The translations under genes were made by a program, and so were the position numbers. DNA of 38,514 nucleotides from an uncultured Bacteroidales bacterium (lineage in GTDB: Bacteria > Bacteroidota > Bacteroidia > Bacteroidales > P3), in the NCBI GenBank assembly GCA_947168515.1, contig CAMVMF010000030.1:1-38514 (forward strand), in the 5' to 3' direction. How positions within the stretch are numbered: position 1 is the stretch's first letter; each line of letters begins with the position of its first letter. The notes below the pieces were generated by a model. That model worked only from the letters and a program-made list of their open reading frames with translations. It made no database searches and had not been told where the DNA came from. Positions 23,574-35,426 of this stretch are shown in pieces.

Positions 23574-26500
23574 TTACTTATTAGCGTTTTCCAAGTCGTT
23601 GATATTACCAACGATAAGATTCTCATACTCACGCAGACCCGTACCGGCAGGAATGAGGTGACCGACGATGACATTCTCCTTCATGCCTTCGAGGAAGTCC
23701 TGACGAGCGTTGATGGCAGCCTCGGTGAGTACCTTTGTAGTCTCCTGGAAGGAAGCAGCAGAGATAAAGCTCTTGGTCTGCAACGAAGCACGGGTAATAC
23801 CCTGAAGAATCTGTTTGGAGGTAGCAGGTTTGGCTTCGCGGACTGTAACGAGAGTCTTGTCCTGACGACGGAGGATTGAGTTCTCGTCGCGGAGCTGACG
23901 GGCAGTAATAATCTGACCGTTGCGGAGATTCTCACTGTCACCGCAGTCCTCAACAACCTTCATGCCGAAAATGGCATCATTGGTCTCGCGGAAGTCAATC
24001 TTGTTGACCAATTCGCCTTCGAGGTAGCGTGTGTCACCCGGATCCTCAATCTGCACCTTACGCATCATCTGACGGACAATCACCTCAAAGTGCTTGTCGT
24101 TGATGGTAACGCCCTGGAGACGGTAGACCTCCTGCACCTCGTTGACGATGTATTCCTGCACCTTCATGGGTCCCTTGATAGCGAGGATGTCGGCGGGAGT
24201 GATAGCACCATCGGAGAGAGGTGTACCAGCCTTGACGTAGTCGCTATCCTGAGCCAGAATCTGCTTGGAGGTAGGTATGAGATACGAACGCTGTTCGCCA
24301 GTCTTGCTGGTAATAGTAACCTGACGATTGTTGCGCTTAAGTTTCTTCTCGATGGAAACGATACCGTCGATTTCTGCCACGATGGCTGGGTCGGACGGGT
24401 TACGGGCCTCAAAGAGTTCTGTAACACGCGGCAGACCACCCGTGATATCGCCCGCTTTACCGAAACTACGAGGAATCTTGACCATGACATCACCAGCCTT
24501 CAATTGCTGGCCCTGCTCAACACCGATATGGGCACTGACGGGAAGGTCATAGACCTTAAGAACATTGCCTTCATCGTCGACAATGTTGAGGGTGGGGTTC
24601 TTCGTACGCTGACGCGACTCGATAACGACCTTGTCCTGCAAGCCTGTTTGGGAGTCGGACTCGACACGGTAGGTGACATTCTCGATCACATTTTCGAAAT
24701 TGACACGACCGGCGACATCGGACATAATAACGGCGTTGTAGGGGTCCCACTCGGCGATATTGTCATTCTTGGCAACATGCTCACCGGGCATCTTGAACAG
24801 ATGCGAACCGTAAGGCAGTAGAGCGGAGGAAAGAGTGACCTGGGTATTTTCGTCCACGATGCGCATTTCTGCTGAACGACCCATGACAATATGGTAACTG
24901 TTTCCATCCTTATCAGTATAAGGAATGGAACGGAGTTCATCGATTTCGAGACGACCTTCGTACTTAGCTACAATGCTATTGTTCGTACCGATGTTACCAC
25001 CGGCAACACCACCGACGTGGAAGGTACGTAGGGTAAGCTGAGTACCGGGCTCACCGATAGCCTGGGCAGCGATGACACCGACAGACTCACCTTTCTGCAC
25101 CATCTTGCCAGTGGCCAGGTTACGGCCGTAGCACTTGGCGCAAACACCATGTTTGGCCTCGCAGGTGAGGACGGATCTGATCTCGACCTCCTCGATGGGA
25201 GACTCTTCGATAACCTTACAGATTTCCTCCGTAAGTTCCTCTCCAGCACGAGCGATAAGTTCGCCTGTGTGCGGATGGTAGATATCATGGACCGAAGTAC
25301 GTCCTAAAATCTTCTGCGCAAGAGTCACAACCACATCGTCTCCCTTTTTAAGAGCCGTGGTGGGAAGTCCGCGGAGAGTTCCACAGTCCTCTGTGGTGAT
25401 GATGACATCGTGGGCAACATCCACCAAACGACGGGTCAGGTAACCAGCATCTGCTGTTTTCAATGCAGTATCGGCCAGACCCTTACGAGCACCGTGAGTA
25501 GAGATGAAGTACTCCAACACAGAAAGACCTTCCTTAAAGTTAGAAAGAATGGGGTTCTCAATAATTTCATTGCCAGCGGCACCTGCTTTCTGAGGTTTAG
25601 CCATCAGACCACGCATACCGGAAAGCTGACGAATCTGCTCCTTACTACCACGAGCACCGGAGTCGTACATCATGAAGATAGGATTGAAACCCTGATTGTC
25701 GGCCTTAAGTTGACGCATGAGCGTCTCGGTAAGACGGTTGTTGGTGTTGGTCCAAATATCAATGACGTGGTTGTAACGCTCATTGTTGGTAATCAGACCC
25801 ATGGCATACTGGCCGAGCACCTCGTCGACCTCTTCGTTGGCTTTGGCAATTAACTCTTCCTTCTGAGGAGGTATCAGAACATCACCGAGGTTGAAAGAGA
25901 GGCCGCCTCGGAATGCCTGACGATAACCCATGTGCTTGATATCGTCGAGGAAATTGGCTGTAACGGCATTGCCGCAAGTGGTGAAGAGATCACCGATAAT
26001 GTTACGAAGCGACTTCTTGCCAAGCACCTGGTTGACATAACCATAGACCGAGGGAACAACCTCATTGAAAATCACACGTCCCACAGTGGTACGGATGCGG
26101 TCGGTCTTGATGAAGTGACCATTGGCATCAAGAATGGGGTTGCCCTCACCATCGCGGCGTATCTCGTACTCCGTACGGCAACGTTCGGCCTTCTCTTCTG
26201 CGGTGGCACAATCACGGTCTGTGAGCAAGTTGCCGTCTTTATCCTTAATGACCTCCATGAAGGTCTTGTCGGTCTTAATATAGTCAAACTCGTCACGACC
26301 CTGATTGTCAATCTTGCAACTAATGCATGCGTTGAGCGAAACACGCTTCTCGTTGTATGCAATCACAACCTCCTCGGCTGAGTAGAAGCGGTAGCCATCA
26401 CCCTTAACATGTTCGTTATCGGTTGAATAACGAGGTTTTGTCATATAGTAAAGACCTAATACCATATCCTGAGAAGGAACTGCGATAGGAGCACCATTGG

Positions 26501-28043
26501 CAGGATTGAGGATATTATGGGTAGAGAGCATGAGAATCTGAGCCTCCAAAACGGCGGCATTGCCCAGAGGTACGTGGACAGCCATCTGGTCACCGTCAAA
26601 GTCGGCATTGAAACCCGTACACACTAGGGGGTGCAGACGGATAGCCTTTCCTTCAACCAATTTGGGTTGGAAAGCCTGAATACCCAGACGGTGCAGGGTT
26701 GGTGCACGGTTGAGCATGATGGGGTGTCCCTTCAAAATATTCTCAAGGATTTCCCATACCACAGGGTCTTTGCGGTCTACGACACGTTTGGCAGATTTGA
26801 CAGTCTTAACCAAACCACGCTCAAGAAGTTTGCGGATGATAAACGGCTTGAACAGCTCGCTGGCCATGTCCTTGGGCAGACCACATTCGTGCATCTTGAG
26901 TTCGGGTCCGACAACAATGACGGAACGGCCCGAGTAGTCGACACGCTTACCCAGCAAGTTCTGACGGAAACGACCTTGTTTACCCTTCAGTGAATCGGAG
27001 AGAGACTTCAGGGAACGGTTGTTATCGGAACGAACGCTGGACACCTTTCGGCTGTTGTCGAAGAGGGAGTCTACGGCCTCTTGCAGCATACGCTTCTCGT
27101 TGCGCATGATGACCTCAGGGGCCTTGATTTCGAAAAGACGTTTTAAGCGGTTGTTGCGTATGATTACACGACGGTACAGCTCGTTGATGTCAGAGGTGGC
27201 GAAACGACCGCCATCTAGGGGAACGAGGGGACGCAGCTCGGGAGGAATGACAGGGATAATGGTCATTATCATCCACTCCGGGCGGTTATCCATACCACGT
27301 GCTTGCATATTCTTGCGGCTCTCACGGAAAGACTCAACAACGTTCAAACGTTTGAGAGCTTCCTGTTTACGCTGGTTGGAGGTCTCTTTGGAGGCGCGGT
27401 CGCGGAGCTCGTAGCTAATTTGATCGAGGTCTATCTCGCAAAGGAGCTTATAAAGGGCTTCGGAACCTGTGCCAACAATGAACTTATCGGGGTCTGTATC
27501 CTCCAACTGGTCATTGCCTTCGGGCAAAGTCTCACGAATAGCGTAGTACTCTTCCTCGGCCAAAAGGTCTAGTTTGTGTACAGGCATTTCGTTAAGCATA
27601 GCCTTACCTGCCTGCAGAACAATATACTTCTCATAATAAATCACCTGCTCCAACTTCTTGCTGGGGATGTTGAGAAGGGTTCCAATCTTATTGGGGAGGG
27701 TACGGAAAAACCAGATGTGAGCTACAGGTACGCAGAGTTCGATATGACCCATACGCTCGCGACGCACCTTCTTCTCGGTAACCTCTACACCACAGCGGTC
27801 GCACACGATACCCTTATAACGGATACGTTTGTACTTACCACAATGGCACTCCCAGTCGCGCGTTGGTCCGAATATTCTCTCGCAAAAGAGACCGTCGCGT
27901 TCGGGCTTATAGGTACGATAGTTGATAGTCTCGGGCTTGGTCACCTCTCCGTAAGAGCGTTTCTTAATCGACTCGGGGGAAGCCAGACTAACGGTTATCG
28001 AATTGAAATCATTCCTTATCTGTGAATCTTGTTTAAAAGCCAT
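23574..28043 (-). CDS. rpoC: DNA-directed RNA polymerase subunit beta'
   Basis: The 1489-residue beta' subunit, which holds the catalytic centre and clamp of RNA polymerase. Near the N-terminus is the first zinc site ([20 protein letters not shown]). The Mg-binding [15 protein letters not shown] is near residue 480. The bridge-helix and trigger-loop region contains GSRGSKEQ-like [19 protein letters not shown] and LRTFHVGG. A second zinc site is formed by TTEDCGTL and [16 protein letters not shown]. The C-terminus reaches the omega-binding part ([13 protein letters not shown]). Length fits Bacteroidota beta'. It follows rpoB by 64 bases and precedes a DUF3467 gene by 22 bases. No unusual change seen. 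Confidence 0.98.
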   Translation of the reverse strand: MAFKQDSQIRNDFNSITVSLASPESIKKRSYGEVTKPETINYRTYKPERDGLFCERIFGPTRDWECHCGKYKRIRYKGIVCDRCGVEVTEKKVRRERMGHIELCVPVAHIWFFRTLPNKIGTLLNIPSKKLEQVIYYEKYIVLQAGKAMLNEMPVHKLDLLAEEEYYAIRETLPEGNDQLEDTDPDKFIVGTGSEALYKLLCEIDLDQISYELRDRASKETSNQRKQEALKRLNVVESFRESRKNMQARGMDNRPEWMIMTIIPVIPPELRPLVPLDGGRFATSDINELYRRVIIRNNRLKRLFEIKAPEVIMRNEKRMLQEAVDSLFDNSRKVSSVRSDNNRSLKSLSDSLKGKQGRFRQNLLGKRVDYSGRSVIVVGPELKMHECGLPKDMASELFKPFIIRKLLERGLVKTVKSAKRVVDRKDPVVWEILENILKGHPIMLNRAPTLHRLGIQAFQPKLVEGKAIRLHPLVCTGFNADFDGDQMAVHVPLGNAAVLEAQILMLSTHNILNPANGAPIAVPSQDMVLGLYYMTKPRYSTDNEHVKGDGYRFYSAEEVVIAYNEKRVSLNACISCKIDNQGRDEFDYIKTDKTFMEVIKDKDGNLLTDRDCATAEEKAERCRTEYEIRRDGEGNPILDANGHFIKTDRIRTTVGRVIFNEVVPSVYGYVNQVLGKKSLRNIIGDLFTTCGNAVTANFLDDIKHMGYRQAFRGGLSFNLGDVLIPPQKEELIAKANEEVDEVLGQYAMGLITNNERYNHVIDIWTNTNNRLTETLMRQLKADNQGFNPIFMMYDSGARGSKEQIRQLSGMRGLMAKPQKAGAAGNEIIENPILSNFKEGLSVLEYFISTHGARKGLADTALKTADAGYLTRRLVDVAHDVIITTEDCGTLRGLPTTALKKGDDVVVTLAQKILGRTSVHDIYHPHTGELIARAGEELTEEICKVIEESPIEEVEIRSVLTCEAKHGVCAKCYGRNLATGKMVQKGESVGVIAAQAIGEPGTQLTLRTFHVGGVAGGNIGTNNSIVAKYEGRLEIDELRSIPYTDKDGNSYHIVMGRSAEMRIVDENTQVTLSSALLPYGSHLFKMPGEHVAKNDNIAEWDPYNAVIMSDVAGRVNFENVIENVTYRVESDSQTGLQDKVVIESRQRTKNPTLNIVDDEGNVLKVYDLPVSAHIGVEQGQQLKAGDVMVKIPRSFGKAGDITGGLPRVTELFEARNPSDPAIVAEIDGIVSIEKKLKRNNRQVTITSKTGEQRSYLIPTSKQILAQDSDYVKAGTPLSDGAITPADILAIKGPMKVQEYIVNEVQEVYRLQGVTINDKHFEVIVRQMMRKVQIEDPGDTRYLEGELVNKIDFRETNDAIFGMKVVEDCGDSENLRNGQIITARQLRDENSILRRQDKTLVTVREAKPATSKQILQGITRASLQTKSFISAASFQETTKVLTEAAINARQDFLEGMKENVIVGHLIPAGTGLREYENLIVGNINDLENANK

Positions 28044-28107
28044 CTTATTATAATTATCAATTAAGAATTAAGAACATAGATTTTGTTACTGAAAACTTAA
28101 TTCCGAA

Positions 28108-31100
28108 TTAATCAAATGTTACCTCTAAGCCTAAGCCGCGGAGTTCATGAACCAACACGTTGAAGGACTCCGGTATGCCGGGTACTGGCATATTGTCGCC
28201 CTTGACGATTGCCTCGTAGGCCTTGGCACGTCCCATGACATCGTCGGATTTGACGGTGAGGACTTCTTGCAGCACGTGGGAAGCACCAAAGGCTTCGAGA
28301 GCCCAAACCTCCATCTCACCGAAACGCTGACCACCAAAGTTGGCTTTACCACCAAGGGGCTGCTGAGTGATGAGGGAATAGGGTCCAATGCTACGGGCGT
28401 GCATCTTGTCGTCAATCATGTGGTGCAGCTTCAACATGTAGATATAGCCTACCGTTGCGGGCTGGTCAAAGCGGTCACCAGTCTCACCATCATACAGGTA
28501 GGTACGTCCATTTTCGGGCAAGCCAGCCTCGCGCATATATCCATTGATCTGCTCCAGAGTAGCACCATCGAAGATGGGGGTCTTGAAACGCTTGTTGAGC
28601 TTCTTACCGGCCCAACCAAGGACGGTTTCGTAAATCTGACCCAGATTCATACGCGAAGGCACACCCAGAGGATTCAGCACGATATCGACAGGGGTACCAT
28701 CAGCCAAGAACGGCATATCCTCGGCACGGACAATCTTGGACACAATACCCTTGTTACCATGACGACCAGACATCTTATCACCAATGCGCAGCTTACGTTT
28801 CATGGCAATATAGACTTTGGCCATCTGGACAATGCCAGTGGGCAGGTCGTCACCGACAGTAAGAGCGAATTTATTACGGGTGAAACGTCCGTTGATTTCG
28901 CGATTCTTAATATTATAGTTGTTCAACAAGTCCTTGATGAGGTTGTTGGTCTCTTTGTCCGAAGTCCACTTATTGGGGCTGACTTCAGTATAGTCAATAG
29001 CCTTCAGGGCCTTTGAAGTGAACTTGGCCTTCTTGGGGATAAGCTCTTCCTTGTGATTGGTGTAGACACCATTTGATGTCTTGCCGGCAAGGATGATGAG
29101 CAGACGGTCAACCAGTTTCTCCTTGAGCTCAAGCAACTCGTTGTTGTATTCTTCTTCAGGTTTTGCCAGCAGCTCTTTCTCGCGGGCACGCTGTTTACGG
29201 TCACGAATGATTTTGGCAAAGAGCTTCTTGTCGATAACAACACCGCGAACCGAAGGAGGCACCTTAAGGGAAGCATCCTTCACATCGCCAGCCTTGTCGC
29301 CGAAGATAGCGCGAAGCAGTTTCTCTTCCGGAGTGGGGTCTGACTCACCCTTAGGTGTGATTTTACCTATAAGGATGTCGCCCTCCTTAACTTCTGCGCC
29401 AATGCGGATGATACCGTTCTCGTCAAGATCTTTGGTAGCATCACTACTGACATTGGGGATATCACGTGTGAGTTCCTCAGGACCGCGTTTGGTCTCACGA
29501 ACCTCAAGGGTATACTCCTCGACATGAACAGAAGTGAAGATATCCTCACGCACAACACGCTCAGAAATCACGACTGCGTCCTCAAAGTTATAACCCTTCC
29601 AGGGCATGAATGCAACCATCATGTTGCGTCCGAGAGCCAGCTCGCCGCCTTGGGTGGCATAACCCTCACAAAGAACCTGTCCTTTCTTCACCTTGTCACC
29701 CTTGCGCACGATGGGTCGCAGATTGATGGAGGTGGAATGGTTGGTACGCTGATATCGAGTCAGCTTATATTCGTGAATATCGTCGTCGAAGGAAACGAGA
29801 CGCTCTTTCTCAGTACGGTTATGGCGAATGACAATCTTGGTGGAGTCGACATACTCTACAACACCATCGCCAAGCGAATTTAAAAGCACGCGGCTGTCTT
29901 CGGCCACCGATTTCTCGATACCCGTGCCAACAATAGGTATTTCGGGATTGAGCAGGGGAACAGCCTGACGCATCATGTTCGAACCCATCAATGCGCGGTT
30001 GGCGTCATCGTGCTCCAAGAACGGGATGAGAGATGCCGCAATAGAAGCAATCTGGTTGGAGCCTAAGTCCATAAGGTCCACTTCGTCAGAAGAAACAATG
30101 GGGAAGTCGGCCTGGTTACGAGCCTTCACACGAGCTTCGAGGATATTACCCTGTTCGTCTATGCGAGTAGTGGCCTGCGCAACAGTCTTGTTCTCCTCAC
30201 GCTCTGCGGTGTAGTACTCAGGTTCTTCATCCATCATCACACGTCCGTTGACAACACGACGGTACGGAGTCTCTATGAAACCAAGTTCATTGATACGGGC
30301 ATAAACGGCCAAAGAGGAGATAAGACCAATGTTAGGACCTTCAGGTGTCTCAATGGTACACAGACGACCATAGTGGGTGTAGTGCACGTCGCGGACCTCA
30401 AAGCCTGCACGCTCACGAGAAAGACCTCCGGGACCCAAGGCAGAGATACGGCGTTTGTGTGTCACCTCGGCCAGCGGGTTCGTCTGATCCATAAACTGAG
30501 ACAACTGATTGGTGCCGAAGAAAGAATTGATGACCGACGAGAGGGTCTTGGCATTGATAAGCTCAGTGGGAGTGAAAACCTCGTTGTCACGCACATTCAT
30601 GCGTTCACGGATGGTTCGGGCCATGCGGGCAAGACCCACGCCAAACTGATTATACAATTGCTCGCCAGAGGTACGAACGCGACGATTGGACAAGTGGTCT
30701 ATATCGTCCACATCGGCCTTCTGGTTGATCAACTGAATAAGATATTTAATAATCTCTGTAATGTCAGTCTGGGTAAGGACACGGGTAGTGTCGGGGATAT
30801 CGAGATTGAGTTTCGTATTGATACGGTAACGACCCACATCGCCAAGGTCATAGCGCTTATCAGAGAAGAATAACTTCTCAATGATGCCGCGGGCGGTCTC
30901 CTCGTCTGGGGGTTCGGCATTGCGCAACTGACGATAGATGTACTCCACAGCCTCCTTGGAGTTGTTGGAAGTATCTTTCTTCAGCGTATTATAAATGACT
31001 GAATAGTCGATGCCGTCGCGATCCTCAACTTTCACGAGGATGGACTTGACATCGAGTTGCAGAATCTTTTCGATATCGTCTTCGGTAAGCTCTTTGTCAC

Positions 31101-31914
31101 GCTCTATAACGGTATCGGTACGCTCCATGGAAACGACCTCACCAGTGTCTTCATCAACGAAATCTTCGGTCCAGGAGTCGACCACGCGAGCTGCTAACTG
31201 CTTACCGAGAACCTTCTTCAGATTGGCGCGGGACACCTTCACCTCTTCAGCAAGATTGAAGATATCCAAAATGTCCTTATCGGTCTCGTAGCCGATAGCC
31301 CTCAACAGAGTAGTGATGGGGAGCTTCTTCTTACGGTCGATATAGGCGTACATGACGTTGTTGATATCCGTGGTGAACTCCATCCATGAACCCTTAAAGG
31401 GAATGATACGGGCCGAATAAAGCTGCGTACCGTTGGAATGGTATGAAGTACCAAAGAAAACGCCAGGCGAACGGTGCAGCTGAGAAACCACAACACGCTC
31501 TGCGCCATTGATTACGAAGGTGCCCTTGGGCGTCATATAGGGAATCATGCCAAGATAGACGGGCTGTTCGATAGCCTGAAAATCTTCGTTTTCTGGGTCA
31601 TTGCAGGAGAGCTTCAGTTTGGCCTTCAGCGGAACACTGTAGGTCAGGCCACGCTCGATACATTCCTCAATGGAATAGCGCGGAGGGTCTATAAAATAAT
31701 CCAGAAACTCTAACGTGAAATTGTTACGTGCATCTGAAATCGGGAAATTCTCTTTAAAAACCTTATACAATCCTTCTTCTAAACGATTGTCAGGATTTGT
31801 CTCTATCTGGAAAAAATCTCTGAAAGACTTAAGCTGAATATCAAGAAAGTCCGGGTACTCGTATTTGCGTACAGATGCAAAATTTACTACTTCGATAGGT
31901 TGATTGTTAGCCAA
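28108..31914 (-). CDS. rpoB: DNA-directed RNA polymerase subunit beta
   Basis: The 1268-residue beta subunit. Conserved stretches include the rifampicin-pocket segment [20 protein letters not shown] followed by [13 protein letters not shown], with the Asp, His and Ser positions most often changed in resistance all in their usual state. Further on are the region around [29 protein letters not shown] near residue 1048, and the C-terminal clamp with [18 protein letters not shown]. The end [12 protein letters not shown] is complete. It is separated from rplL by 204 bases that hold a strong hairpin, as in many bacteria where polymerase and ribosomal protein output are tuned apart. Confidence 0.98.
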   Translation of the reverse strand: MANNQPIEVVNFASVRKYEYPDFLDIQLKSFRDFFQIETNPDNRLEEGLYKVFKENFPISDARNNFTLEFLDYFIDPPRYSIEECIERGLTYSVPLKAKLKLSCNDPENEDFQAIEQPVYLGMIPYMTPKGTFVINGAERVVVSQLHRSPGVFFGTSYHSNGTQLYSARIIPFKGSWMEFTTDINNVMYAYIDRKKKLPITTLLRAIGYETDKDILDIFNLAEEVKVSRANLKKVLGKQLAARVVDSWTEDFVDEDTGEVVSMERTDTVIERDKELTEDDIEKILQLDVKSILVKVEDRDGIDYSVIYNTLKKDTSNNSKEAVEYIYRQLRNAEPPDEETARGIIEKLFFSDKRYDLGDVGRYRINTKLNLDIPDTTRVLTQTDITEIIKYLIQLINQKADVDDIDHLSNRRVRTSGEQLYNQFGVGLARMARTIRERMNVRDNEVFTPTELINAKTLSSVINSFFGTNQLSQFMDQTNPLAEVTHKRRISALGPGGLSRERAGFEVRDVHYTHYGRLCTIETPEGPNIGLISSLAVYARINELGFIETPYRRVVNGRVMMDEEPEYYTAEREENKTVAQATTRIDEQGNILEARVKARNQADFPIVSSDEVDLMDLGSNQIASIAASLIPFLEHDDANRALMGSNMMRQAVPLLNPEIPIVGTGIEKSVAEDSRVLLNSLGDGVVEYVDSTKIVIRHNRTEKERLVSFDDDIHEYKLTRYQRTNHSTSINLRPIVRKGDKVKKGQVLCEGYATQGGELALGRNMMVAFMPWKGYNFEDAVVISERVVREDIFTSVHVEEYTLEVRETKRGPEELTRDIPNVSSDATKDLDENGIIRIGAEVKEGDILIGKITPKGESDPTPEEKLLRAIFGDKAGDVKDASLKVPPSVRGVVIDKKLFAKIIRDRKQRAREKELLAKPEEEYNNELLELKEKLVDRLLIILAGKTSNGVYTNHKEELIPKKAKFTSKALKAIDYTEVSPNKWTSDKETNNLIKDLLNNYNIKNREINGRFTRNKFALTVGDDLPTGIVQMAKVYIAMKRKLRIGDKMSGRHGNKGIVSKIVRAEDMPFLADGTPVDIVLNPLGVPSRMNLGQIYETVLGWAGKKLNKRFKTPIFDGATLEQINGYMREAGLPENGRTYLYDGETGDRFDQPATVGYIYMLKLHHMIDDKMHARSIGPYSLITQQPLGGKANFGGQRFGEMEVWALEAFGASHVLQEVLTVKSDDVMGRAKAYEAIVKGDNMPVPGIPESFNVLVHELRGLGLEVTFD

Positions 31915-32056
31915 GGGACTTAAATTTTATTTGAACTAGTACGTTTATAAACTTTGTTAAAGATGCTACTGCTCGATAGGAACGAGAGATGATGGGGCGA
32001 ACTATTTAACTGATTATCTGTATATCATGATACAGAAAACAAGTTTGCACAGCAAA

Positions 32057-32097
32057 GAGGAATAGGCACTCCGGAAATACCGGAGGCCCTATTCCTC
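32057..32097 (-). terminator. Hairpin/attenuator between rplL and rpoB
   Basis: GAGGAATAGG (32057-32066) pairs with 32088-32097 and CTCCGG (32069-32074) with 32080-32085, separated by a two-base internal loop and closed by a five-base loop. It begins 21 bases after the rplL stop on the minus strand. A small second stem (TTTGC/GCAAA) follows. Position suggests partial termination ahead of rpoB; there is no long T tract. Confidence 0.65.
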
Positions 32098-32118
32098 ATG
32101 GTGTTAGGATGGTTCAAA

Positions 32119-32502
32119 CTATTTAACCTCTACTTCAGCACCAGCCTCTTCGAGAGCCTTCTTCAGAGAGTCAGCCTCGTCCTTGCTAACGCCTTCCTTA
32201 ACGGTCTTGGGAGCACCGTCAACGAGTTCCTTGGACTCTTTCAGACCCAGGCTAGCGAGATCCTTGACAGCCTTAACGACGGCCAGTTTCTTGGTAGCAT
32301 CAGGAACACCTTTCAGGATAACGTCGAAGGAGGTCTTCTCTTCAACTGCAGCGGCACCAGCAGCAGCACCAGGAGCGGCAACTGCAACAGCAGCAGCAGC
32401 AGGTTCGATACCATATTCTTCTTTCAGAACGTCTGCAAGTTCTTTTACTTCTTTAACGGTTAAGTTTACTAATTCTTCAGCAATAGCTTTGATGTCTGCC
32501 AT
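32119..32502 (-). CDS. rplL: 50S ribosomal protein L7/L12
   Basis: A 127-residue stalk protein that binds and activates translation GTPases. The N-terminal dimerisation domain ([20 protein letters not shown]) is followed by an Ala/Gly/Pro hinge ([18 protein letters not shown]). The C-terminal factor-binding domain contains [20 protein letters not shown] and [20 protein letters not shown]. The length and layout are typical. It lies 87 bases after rplJ, with which it forms the L10-(L12)n stalk complex. Confidence 0.97.
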   Translation of the reverse strand: MADIKAIAEELVNLTVKEVKELADVLKEEYGIEPAAAAVAVAAPGAAAGAAAVEEKTSFDVILKGVPDATKKLAVVKAVKDLASLGLKESKELVDGAPKTVKEGVSKDEADSLKKALEEAGAEVEVK

Positions 32503-32589
32503 GACTTTATTGTTTTTAATGTGTTTTTACTAAATTAATTTGTTGTTTTTGTTGGACTTTTAGCGGGGTCCGGCCCGATGGTTTGAAGC

Positions 32590-33120
32590 TTATTCGGCTT
32601 TCTCTTCTAATGTTTTCAATACACCAGTGATGGTATTGGCACCAGACTGGAGCTGAGAAATGACATTCTTGACAGGGGACTGCAGGAGAGCAACCACGTC
32701 GGCAATGAGCTCGTTCTTGGACTTGATATTGACAAGCGCCTCGAGATTCTCTTCGCCAATATAGAAACACTCTTCAACATAGGCACCCTTGAGGATGGGT
32801 TTCTTAGCACCTTTCTCGTTTGCACGGAACTCTTTGATGAGTTTTGCTGGAGCATTGTTGGTGTTAGAAAGCATTATGGCGGTCTCACCCTTGATCACAG
32901 GGAAGAGTTCGGAATAATCCATTCCGGTCTTCTCCATAGCCTTGATCAGCAGAGTGTTCTTTACGACCTCCAACTTGACCTCTTTGCGGAAAGCAGCACG
33001 ACGCAGTTTGCTCGTCTGCACAGAGTCTAAACCACCCATATCAGCAATATAGATAAGGGGATAGGACTTAATCTCTTCGCACAGTTGGTCAATCAGCTGG
33101 TCTTTAAGTTCTTTTCTCAT
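32590..33120 (-). CDS. rplJ: 50S ribosomal protein L10
   Basis: A 176-residue stalk base protein that anchors L7/L12 dimers on 23S rRNA. It carries the N-terminal rRNA-binding part (IYIADMGGLDSVQTSKLRRA, VVKNTLLIKAMEKTG) and a C-terminal helix that binds L12 (SQLQSGANTITGVLKTLEEK). Spacing to rplA is 22 bases, too short for the long rplJ leader known in some other phyla. Confidence 0.96.
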   Translation of the reverse strand: MRKELKDQLIDQLCEEIKSYPLIYIADMGGLDSVQTSKLRRAAFRKEVKLEVVKNTLLIKAMEKTGMDYSELFPVIKGETAIMLSNTNNAPAKLIKEFRANEKGAKKPILKGAYVEECFYIGEENLEALVNIKSKNELIADVVALLQSPVKNVISQLQSGANTITGVLKTLEEKAE

Positions 33121-33142
33121 AATGATTTCAATAAATTAAAGG

Positions 33143-33838
33143 TTACAGGGTAGCGGCTTTAGTGTCAACTTTCACGCCAGCGCTCATGGTGCTGCTGAGG
33201 GTAATGCTCTTCACATAGGTACCCTTTGCGGCAGAAGGTTTCAGCTTGATGATAGCCTGAAGCACCTCGCGAGCATTGTCAACAATCTTGTTGTTATCGA
33301 AAGAGCACTTGGCAACGGCAGTATGGATGATACCAAACTTGTCGACCTTAAAGTCGATCTTACCGGCCTTGGCCTCTTGGACAGCCTTGCCAACTTCCAT
33401 AGTAACGGTGCCAGTCTTGGGGTTCGGCATCAAACCACGGGGACCGAGGATGCGGCCGAGAGCACCAATCTTGGGCATACAGCTGGGCATGGTAATGATA
33501 ACATCAACGTCGGTCCAACCACCCTTGATCTTGGCCACATACTCGTCGAGACCATAGTAGTCAGCACCGGCAGCCTTAGCCTCTTCTTCCTTGTCGGGGG
33601 TGCAAAGCACGAGGACGCGGACAGTCTTACCCGTACCATGAGGCAGGGTAACGCTACCACGGACCATCTGGTTGGCCTTACGAGGGTCAACACCCAAACG
33701 CACGTCAATATCCACAGAAGCATCAAACTTGGTGTAGGTGATATTCTTCACTATATCAACAGCCTCTTCGAGGGAATAGACATTGTTTTTGTCGAATTTG
33801 GCTAAAGCTTCTTTCTGTTTCTTAGTTAATTTTGCCAT
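33143..33838 (-). CDS. rplA: 50S ribosomal protein L1
   Basis: A 231-residue protein of the mobile L1 stalk next to the ribosomal E site. Recognisable blocks are [35 protein letters not shown], the conserved [18 protein letters not shown], and the end of the domain, [20 protein letters not shown]. In many bacteria L1 also represses its own operon by binding the rplK leader; I see no obvious L1 target here, but did not fold the leader. It follows rplK by 65 bases. Confidence 0.97.
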   Translation of the reverse strand: MAKLTKKQKEALAKFDKNNVYSLEEAVDIVKNITYTKFDASVDIDVRLGVDPRKANQMVRGSVTLPHGTGKTVRVLVLCTPDKEEEAKAAGADYYGLDEYVAKIKGGWTDVDVIITMPSCMPKIGALGRILGPRGLMPNPKTGTVTMEVGKAVQEAKAGKIDFKVDKFGIIHTAVAKCSFDNNKIVDNAREVLQAIIKLKPSAAKGTYVKSITLSSTMSAGVKVDTKAATL

Positions 33839-33903
33839 GTTTCTTTGTTTTTGTGGTCAACGCACCGCTCAACGACGATGCTACCACTGTTAATGTTTTA
33901 ATT

Positions 33904-34347
33904 TTACTTTGCAAGGGGGTTCTCGCCTTTAACGGTGATACCCATGCTGCGTGCAGTACCAGCAACCATGCTCATAGCTGATTCAATAGTGAAGCAGTTG
34001 AGGTCCGGCATTTTGGATTCTGCAATCTGACGTACCTGCTCCCAGGTCACAGAGGCTACCTTGACGCGGTTGGGTTCACCAGAACCCTTGGCAGCCTTGG
34101 AAGCTTCTTTCAGCGACACGGCAACAGGGGGATTCTTAACTACAAAGTCAAAGGACTTGTCAGTGTACACATTGATAATGACAGGGACAATCTTGCCGGC
34201 CTTATCCTGCGTACGTGCATTGAACTGCTTGCAGAACTCCATGATGTTCACACCCTTGGCACCCAAAGCGGGTCCCACAGGAGGAGCAGGGTTTGCAGCA
34301 CCGCCTTTGATCTGTAATTTAATCAATCCTGCAACTTCTTTTGCCAT
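33904..34347 (-). CDS. rplK: 50S ribosomal protein L11
   Basis: A 147-residue protein of the GTPase-associated centre. It shows the N-terminal Pro-rich segment ([20 protein letters not shown]) that contacts factors and thiopeptide antibiotics, and the rRNA-binding C-terminal domain ([20 protein letters not shown] and [18 protein letters not shown]). Nothing is unusual. It lies 41 bases after nusG. Confidence 0.97.
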   Translation of the reverse strand: MAKEVAGLIKLQIKGGAANPAPPVGPALGAKGVNIMEFCKQFNARTQDKAGKIVPVIINVYTDKSFDFVVKNPPVAVSLKEASKAAKGSGEPNRVKVASVTWEQVRQIAESKMPDLNCFTIESAMSMVAGTARSMGITVKGENPLAK

Positions 34348-34388
34348 TTTGATTTAAACTTTTGATTTTTGTTAGTTAAAAATGCTTA

Positions 34389-34937
34389 CTACTCTTTTTC
34401 AACTTGATTGTAGCCGAGTTCCAAAGGAGTCTTGCGACCGAAGATCTTGACCGTAACCTTCAATTTCTTCTTCTCGTCGTTCACCTCTTCGACAATACCG
34501 GCAAAACTGCTGAACGGTCCGTCAATGACTTTGACATTCTCGCCCACCAGAAAGGTATCACCTTTTCCATCGATAGCATCTAACTGGTCGTCCATAATGC
34601 CCAGTATGCGGTTGATCTCCGCTTGACGCATCGGGATGGGGTTGCCACCGCCAGCCTCACGAAGAAAGTCCAACACATTGGGTAAGTTTTGGATGACAGG
34701 AATGATCTCATCACGCAAGTCGGCCTCTATCAACACATAACCAGGAAGATAGTTGCGGTCCTTGATGACCTTCTTCCCGTTACGAATAGAAACGACCTTC
34801 TCGGTAGGAACAAGGACTTGGGGTACATCGTCGCTCCAGCCACGTTTGGCCATTTCGCTTTCAATATACTCCTTAGCCTTTTTCTCTTTGCCGCTGATTG
34901 CTCTGACGACATACCATTTTTTAGACTGCTGCTCCAT
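34389..34937 (-). CDS. nusG: Transcription termination/antitermination protein NusG
   Basis: A 182-residue NusG. The N-terminal NGN domain (WYVVRAISGKEKKAKEYIES, KVIKDRNYLPGYVLIEADL) binds the polymerase clamp. The C-terminal KOW domain (FLVGENVKVIDGPFSSFAGI followed by VEEV) contacts Rho or ribosomal protein S10. Length is typical, and it follows secE after a 139-base gap in which I see no gene. Confidence 0.96.
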   Translation of the reverse strand: MEQQSKKWYVVRAISGKEKKAKEYIESEMAKRGWSDDVPQVLVPTEKVVSIRNGKKVIKDRNYLPGYVLIEADLRDEIIPVIQNLPNVLDFLREAGGGNPIPMRQAEINRILGIMDDQLDAIDGKGDTFLVGENVKVIDGPFSSFAGIVEEVNDEKKKLKVTVKIFGRKTPLELGYNQVEKE

Positions 34938-35076
34938 GTTGTTGTTTAAAGAATAGTGTTTATATACTCATTTGCCATACGACAACTGCCGAGACAAACG
35001 CGCAATATTTGGACAAGCATGACAGATGCTAAGTCTCAAAAAAATTGGGAAGCAAGACTTCGCTGTCTGTCAGGAC

Positions 35077-35292
35077 TTATCCAATTAAAGCATAAAAGTA
35101 TCCAAGTAAACCTCTCCATCCCATGCTCTGGGCTCCGAAGACGAAGTCCATCAGGAAGACGATAAGAGCTAAGATAAGAGCTGCTACGGCAACAACTACT
35201 GCGCTGCTCTGCAACTCTTTGAACGATGGCCACGACACCTTGTGCACCAATTCGTCGTAGCTTTCCTTTACGTAATTACCTAACTTAGACAT
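35077..35292 (-). CDS. secE: Preprotein translocase subunit SecE
   Basis: A 71-residue single-span SecE, the clamp of the SecYEG channel. The amphipathic helix (VKESYDELVHKVSWPSFKEL with the conserved W-P) is followed by one membrane helix (SAVVVAVAALILALIVFLMD) and a short tail. It lies between tRNA-Trp (20 bases upstream) and nusG, the usual Bacteroidota order. Confidence 0.95.
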   Translation of the reverse strand: MSKLGNYVKESYDELVHKVSWPSFKELQSSAVVVAVAALILALIVFLMDFVFGAQSMGWRGLLGYFYALIG

Positions 35293-35311
35293 TTGATATC
35301 AATATTTTTAG

Positions 35312-35382
35312 CAGGGGCAGAGAGAATCGAACTCCCAACATCGGTTTTGGAGACCGGCATTATACCATTTAACTATGCCCCT
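35312..35382 (-). tRNA. tRNA-Trp (CCA anticodon)
   Basis: A 71-base cloverleaf with 7-bp acceptor AGGGGCA/TGCCCCT, discriminator G, anticodon loop CTCCAAA and T arm GGGAG-TTCGATT-CTCTC. No 3' CCA is encoded. It lies between the tuf hairpin and secE on the same strand. Confidence 0.95.
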
Positions 35383-35387
35383 AGGCA

Positions 35388-35410
35388 AGGCGTGACAAAA
35401 AGTCACGCCT
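35388..35410 (-). terminator. Hairpin between tuf and tRNA-Trp
   Basis: AGGCGTGAC at 35388-35396 pairs perfectly with 35402-35410, with a five-base loop. It lies 16 bases after the tuf stop and 5 bases ahead of the tRNA-Trp 5' end. There is no T tract after it, so it may be a partial terminator, a block to 3' exonucleases or a processing signal. Confidence 0.6.
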
Positions 35411-35426
35411 TTATTCGGGTTAGATC

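Noticed and set aside
23552..23674. N-terminal extension of the DUF3467 protein
   Set aside because: It overlaps the end of rpoC in another frame and lacks family similarity; the family core starts just after the ATG at 23551.
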